From Haliscomenobacter sp. (GTDB taxonomy: Bacteria; Bacteroidota; Bacteroidia; Chitinophagales; Saprospiraceae), in NCBI RefSeq assembly GCF_016718685.1, contig NZ_JADKCX010000081.1, positions 1 through 17,337 of the forward strand: 17,337 nucleotides of DNA. Direction: 5' to 3'. The number at the start of each line of letters is the position of its first letter. Position 1 is the stretch's first letter. This document shows, one piece after another, positions 14,818-17,337 of the stretch. Both the position numbers and the translations under genes were made by a program. The notes under the pieces were generated by a model. It was given only the letters and a program-made list of their open reading frames with translations, was not told where the DNA came from and did not search any database.

Positions 14818-16776
14818 ATGCAACCAAATAACATGAAAATATACTTATGGAGCCTGATTATCTTGGCTCTACCCATCTTGACTTTTGCCCAAACTTTGGA
14901 TTTTAACCCCAACACCCTCAACGAAATTGCGGAGGCAGAAGCCAAAGGCTATACCGCTCGCTTACTCAGCCCACAAGTAGCACCCTCCGAAGACTACGAC
15001 GTCAAATACCACCGCCTGGAGTTGAACATCAATCCTGCTGTTCGTTACATCAAAGGTAAAGTGACCACCTATTTCCAAACCCTGGAAGCCAATTTTTCGA
15101 CCATCCATTTTGACCTCAATGATCCACTGCAGGTTGATTCGGTGTTGTATCGGGGCAAAAAACTGAGTTACACCCACAGCGATATGGTGTTGAGCATCAA
15201 CTTACCCAATGCTTTGGACAAAGCGGTGTTGGATTCTCTGAGCATCTACTGGCAAGGTGAGCCCGCCGACAATGGCTTTGGTTCTTTTGAACAAGCTAAC
15301 CACAGCGGTGCCCCGGTGATTTGGACCCTCTCCGAACCCTACGGTGCCCGCGATTGGTGGCCCTGCAAACAAACCCTGACCGACAAGATTGATTCCCTGG
15401 ACGTATTGGTCACTTGTCCGAAAGCCTATAAAGCAGCCAGCAATGGCCTTTTGCGCGCCGAGCTTGAAAAAGGGACGGAAAAAACTTACCACTGGAAACA
15501 CCGCTATCCTATTGCCAACTACCTGGTGGCTTTTGCAGTGACCAATTACGAGCGCTATACCGAATACGCCAACCTGAAAACGGGACGGATGCCCATCGAA
15601 AACTACGTCTACCCCGAAAGTAAGATCAGCGCCCAAGCTGGAACCAAAAACCTGATTCCGGTCATCGAACTTTTTGATTCTTTGTTTATCGATTACCCTT
15701 TTCACCAAGAAAAATACGGCCACGCTCAGTTCAGTTGGGGTGGGGGAATGGAGCACCAAACCATGACTTTTATCGTCAATTATGGCTATGAGTTATTGGC
15801 ACACGAGTTGGCTCACCAGTGGTTTGGTGATCATACGACCTGCGGTTCCTGGGAAGACATCTGGCTCAATGAAGGTTTTGCAACTTATCTTTCTGGCCTG
15901 GCGTACGAGTTTTTACAGCCCCAAACTCAGAATTGGTACAATTTTAAAAGCAGCCGCATCAGCAGTGTCCTCAGTCGCGGCGACGGCAGTGTTTTTGTAA
16001 CGGACACCAGCAGTGTGGGCCGCATTTTTAGCAGCCGATTGTCCTACAACAAAGGGGCAATGGTACTGCACATGCTGCGTTGGAAAATCGGTGATGAGGC
16101 TTTTTTTCAAGGGGTACGCAACTACCTCAAGGCACCTGAACACACCTACGGCTTTGCCAAAACCCCACAATTTCAGGCGTATCTTGAGGCAAGTAGCAAA
16201 CAGGATTTGACCGAATTTTTTAAAGATTGGTACTACGGCCAGGGGTATCCGACTTATCAGATCAATGTTCGACAGGAGGGGGACTTGAAAGTGATCATTC
16301 GCCTAAACCAAACGACTTCGCACAACTCGGTTTCCTTTTTTGAAATGCCCGTGCCAATGGTGCTCACCGGGGCCGGTGGCAAAACCTACGAAGTGCGTTT
16401 GGATAATACCTTCAATGGGCAAGAGTTTACGGTATATCCCGGCTTCAAGATTACCCAGGCGCAGTTTGATCCAAACCTTTGGCTGGTGGCGCGTACGAGT
16501 GGGCTTACGGTCGGAACGACGGATGTAAAAAAAGGTGGTTTTGCGCTGTATCCGAACCCAACAACTGCCCTTACGCGCTTGGTGCTGGAGGAAAGAGCTG
16601 GAAACATCCGCCGGGTGGTCGTGAATAGTGTAAATGGGGCTTTGATGAATGCTCCCGTCCAGGTGTTGAATCAGCAGGAGGCGAGTGTGGATTTGAGTGC
16701 CTTGCCTGTAGGGGATGTATTTTGTACGGGTGGAAACGGAGAAAGGGTGTGGGTGCAGAATGTGGTGAAAAATTGA
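14818..16776 (+). CDS. Secreted M1 family zinc aminopeptidase with T9SS sorting domain
   Basis: 652 residues from the first ATG. The ATG at 14833 (MKIYLWSLIILALPILTFAQ) gives a cleaner signal peptide and is probably the true start. The zinc site is complete: His329-Glu330-x2-x-His333 in HELAHQWFGD, and Glu352 in NEGFATY, 18 residues on. The substrate-binding motif GGGMEHQT (Glu312) and a catalytic Tyr410 (SYNKGAM) are present. It should remove N-terminal residues from peptides outside the inner membrane. The C-terminus (GGFALYPNPTTA at about 573-584, then LSALPVG) is a T9SS type A sorting domain, implying export across the outer membrane and surface attachment or release. Near the end the reading goes off-family (DVFCTGGNGER) between two G-run indels that cancel; the neighbouring frame gives the standard MYFVRVETEKG. 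A promoter-like element lies at 14795. Confidence 0.95.
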   Translation: MQPNNMKIYLWSLIILALPILTFAQTLDFNPNTLNEIAEAEAKGYTARLLSPQVAPSEDYDVKYHRLELNINPAVRYIKGKVTTYFQTLEANFSTIHFDLNDPLQVDSVLYRGKKLSYTHSDMVLSINLPNALDKAVLDSLSIYWQGEPADNGFGSFEQANHSGAPVIWTLSEPYGARDWWPCKQTLTDKIDSLDVLVTCPKAYKAASNGLLRAELEKGTEKTYHWKHRYPIANYLVAFAVTNYERYTEYANLKTGRMPIENYVYPESKISAQAGTKNLIPVIELFDSLFIDYPFHQEKYGHAQFSWGGGMEHQTMTFIVNYGYELLAHELAHQWFGDHTTCGSWEDIWLNEGFATYLSGLAYEFLQPQTQNWYNFKSSRISSVLSRGDGSVFVTDTSSVGRIFSSRLSYNKGAMVLHMLRWKIGDEAFFQGVRNYLKAPEHTYGFAKTPQFQAYLEASSKQDLTEFFKDWYYGQGYPTYQINVRQEGDLKVIIRLNQTTSHNSVSFFEMPVPMVLTGAGGKTYEVRLDNTFNGQEFTVYPGFKITQAQFDPNLWLVARTSGLTVGTTDVKKGGFALYPNPTTALTRLVLEERAGNIRRVVVNSVNGALMNAPVQVLNQQEASVDLSALPVGDVFCTGGNGERVWVQNVVKN

Positions 16777-16894
16777 AGCTTTGTAATCGTGGGCAGTACC
16801 GCTTTCTGTTTCGCCAATACTTTGTTATTGTGAGATCGATACCCTGTTTTCATTCTTTATTTTAAGTCATGGTGCACCAAGTGTTTGATTTCAC

Positions 16895-17290
16895 TTATCT
16901 GTACAACTGGCTGAATATTGGTATAATTTTAAAGTCACTGACCACTGCGTCTCTGTTTTGGGCTATCGCTTGGTTGTATTCAGCAATGTCACCAATGTAA
17001 AAATAACCTATGGCTAAAAAAGGCACTTTGTCATTTGGCGTTCTGCCAGCTATACCTTTGTCGATTTCATAAAACTTTAAATTTTTGCCTATAAACCCAG
17101 CAACCATTGGCATGTGCTTTTTTTCATAATAGTCCATGTCAAAGGTTTTATCTTCTCCATTCGGATAAAGTATGGCTACCTTAAACATGCCAGTTTTTGG
17201 GGTGGTTTTGTTGACTAGTTGACTGGTTTGGCAGCTGACCAAACTTATAAAGGACAGGATTAATGTGAAGAAAATGGTCTTAGTTGCCAT
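16895..17290 (-). CDS. EthD-domain lipoprotein, C-terminus altered by a frameshift
   Basis: 131 residues as read. Residues 1-20 end in the lipobox Leu-Val-Ser-Cys20, so a lipid-anchored envelope protein is predicted. The body is an EthD/dimeric alpha-beta-barrel domain: MFKVAILYPNGEDKTFDMDY, then YEKKHMPMV and FLAIGYFYIGDIAEYNQAI. The expected ending does not appear in this frame, which stops at 16895 after IPIFSQLYR. One extra T in the plus-strand T-run at 16927-16930 would give NYTNIQPVVQISEIK, the family ending, and extend the gene to 16857 (about 144 residues). EthD proteins are usually cytosolic and associated with degradation clusters; function here is unknown. The gene is convergent with the M1 peptidase gene, with no clear terminator between them. 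The indel is very probably an error. Confidence 0.85.
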   Translation of the reverse strand: MATKTIFFTLILSFISLVSCQTSQLVNKTTPKTGMFKVAILYPNGEDKTFDMDYYEKKHMPMVAGFIGKNLKFYEIDKGIAGRTPNDKVPFLAIGYFYIGDIAEYNQAIAQNRDAVVSDFKIIPIFSQLYR

Positions 17291-17337
17291 GTGAATTGGT
17301 TTTAACTATTTTTTGTTTCATCAGTCGCTTAGTAAAG

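Noticed and set aside
17291..17337. Short minus-strand ORF starting at 17321 upstream of the EthD gene.
   Set aside because: It closes after 13 codons and is out of frame with EthD; no features support it.

Overview
The window looks like a chromosomal housekeeping/accessory stretch from a member of the Bacteroidota, most likely of Saprospirales (Haliscomenobacter/Lewinella) type. Reasons: several genes are preceded by the Bacteroidota -7 promoter element TAnnTTTG rather than a -10/-35 pair; Shine-Dalgarno sequences are weak or absent; one protein ends in a type IX secretion (T9SS) sorting domain; and the families present (DUF5916 outer-membrane protein, DUF1684, DUF1569, Eat-type permease, K+-dependent membrane pyrophosphatase) are typical of the phylum. 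The order-level placement is inference from how the proteins read, not from a marker gene. I see no rRNA, tRNA, CRISPR array, insertion sequence or prophage.

Layout. 117-2318 (+): DUF5916 outer-membrane protein, broken by two indels that cancel. 2319-2445: a tandem 17-bp repeat, then an operator-like inverted repeat on a promoter. 2446-2961 (+): DinB-like protein. 2971-3588 and 3632-4537 (-): a DUF1684 protein and a secreted TolB-like propeller, separated by a 7-bp tandem repeat. 4659-5390 (+): DoxX-like membrane protein. 5427-5711 (+): C-terminal half of a DUF1569 protein whose front is replaced by a G-rich block. 5812-7146 (+): exported thioredoxin-fold protein. 7179-7230: strong bidirectional terminator. 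7248-8542 (-): ethanolamine-type permease, frameshifted. 8828-9795 (+): a short remnant-like ORF overlapping a two-helix membrane protein, then a four-helix membrane protein. 9978-12039 (+): S8 serine protease with a lamin-tail domain, frameshifted. 12040-12402: a long leader holding a diverged direct repeat of the next gene's start region. 12403-14673 (+): membrane pyrophosphatase. 14818-16776 (+): secreted M1 aminopeptidase with a T9SS tail. 16895-17290 (-): EthD-domain lipoprotein, truncated by an indel.

The genes do not form one pathway. Common themes are envelope and secreted functions (outer-membrane barrel, two peptidases, propeller, lipoprotein, exported thioredoxin) and ion or solute transport. 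Most genes are single transcription units, several closed by clear terminators.

The most consequential observation concerns sequence quality. At least seven single-base indels can be located by reading family-like protein in a neighbouring frame (near 900, 1973, 8184-8188, 10482, 16711-16714, 16745-16747 and 16927-16930), and several lie in homopolymers. Together with the G-rich block at 5437-5520 they suggest uncorrected sequencing or assembly error rather than gene decay. I found no convincing new multi-gene system. The best biological oddities are the duplicated leader in front of the pyrophosphatase gene and the 7-bp repeat whose unit resembles the -7 promoter box.
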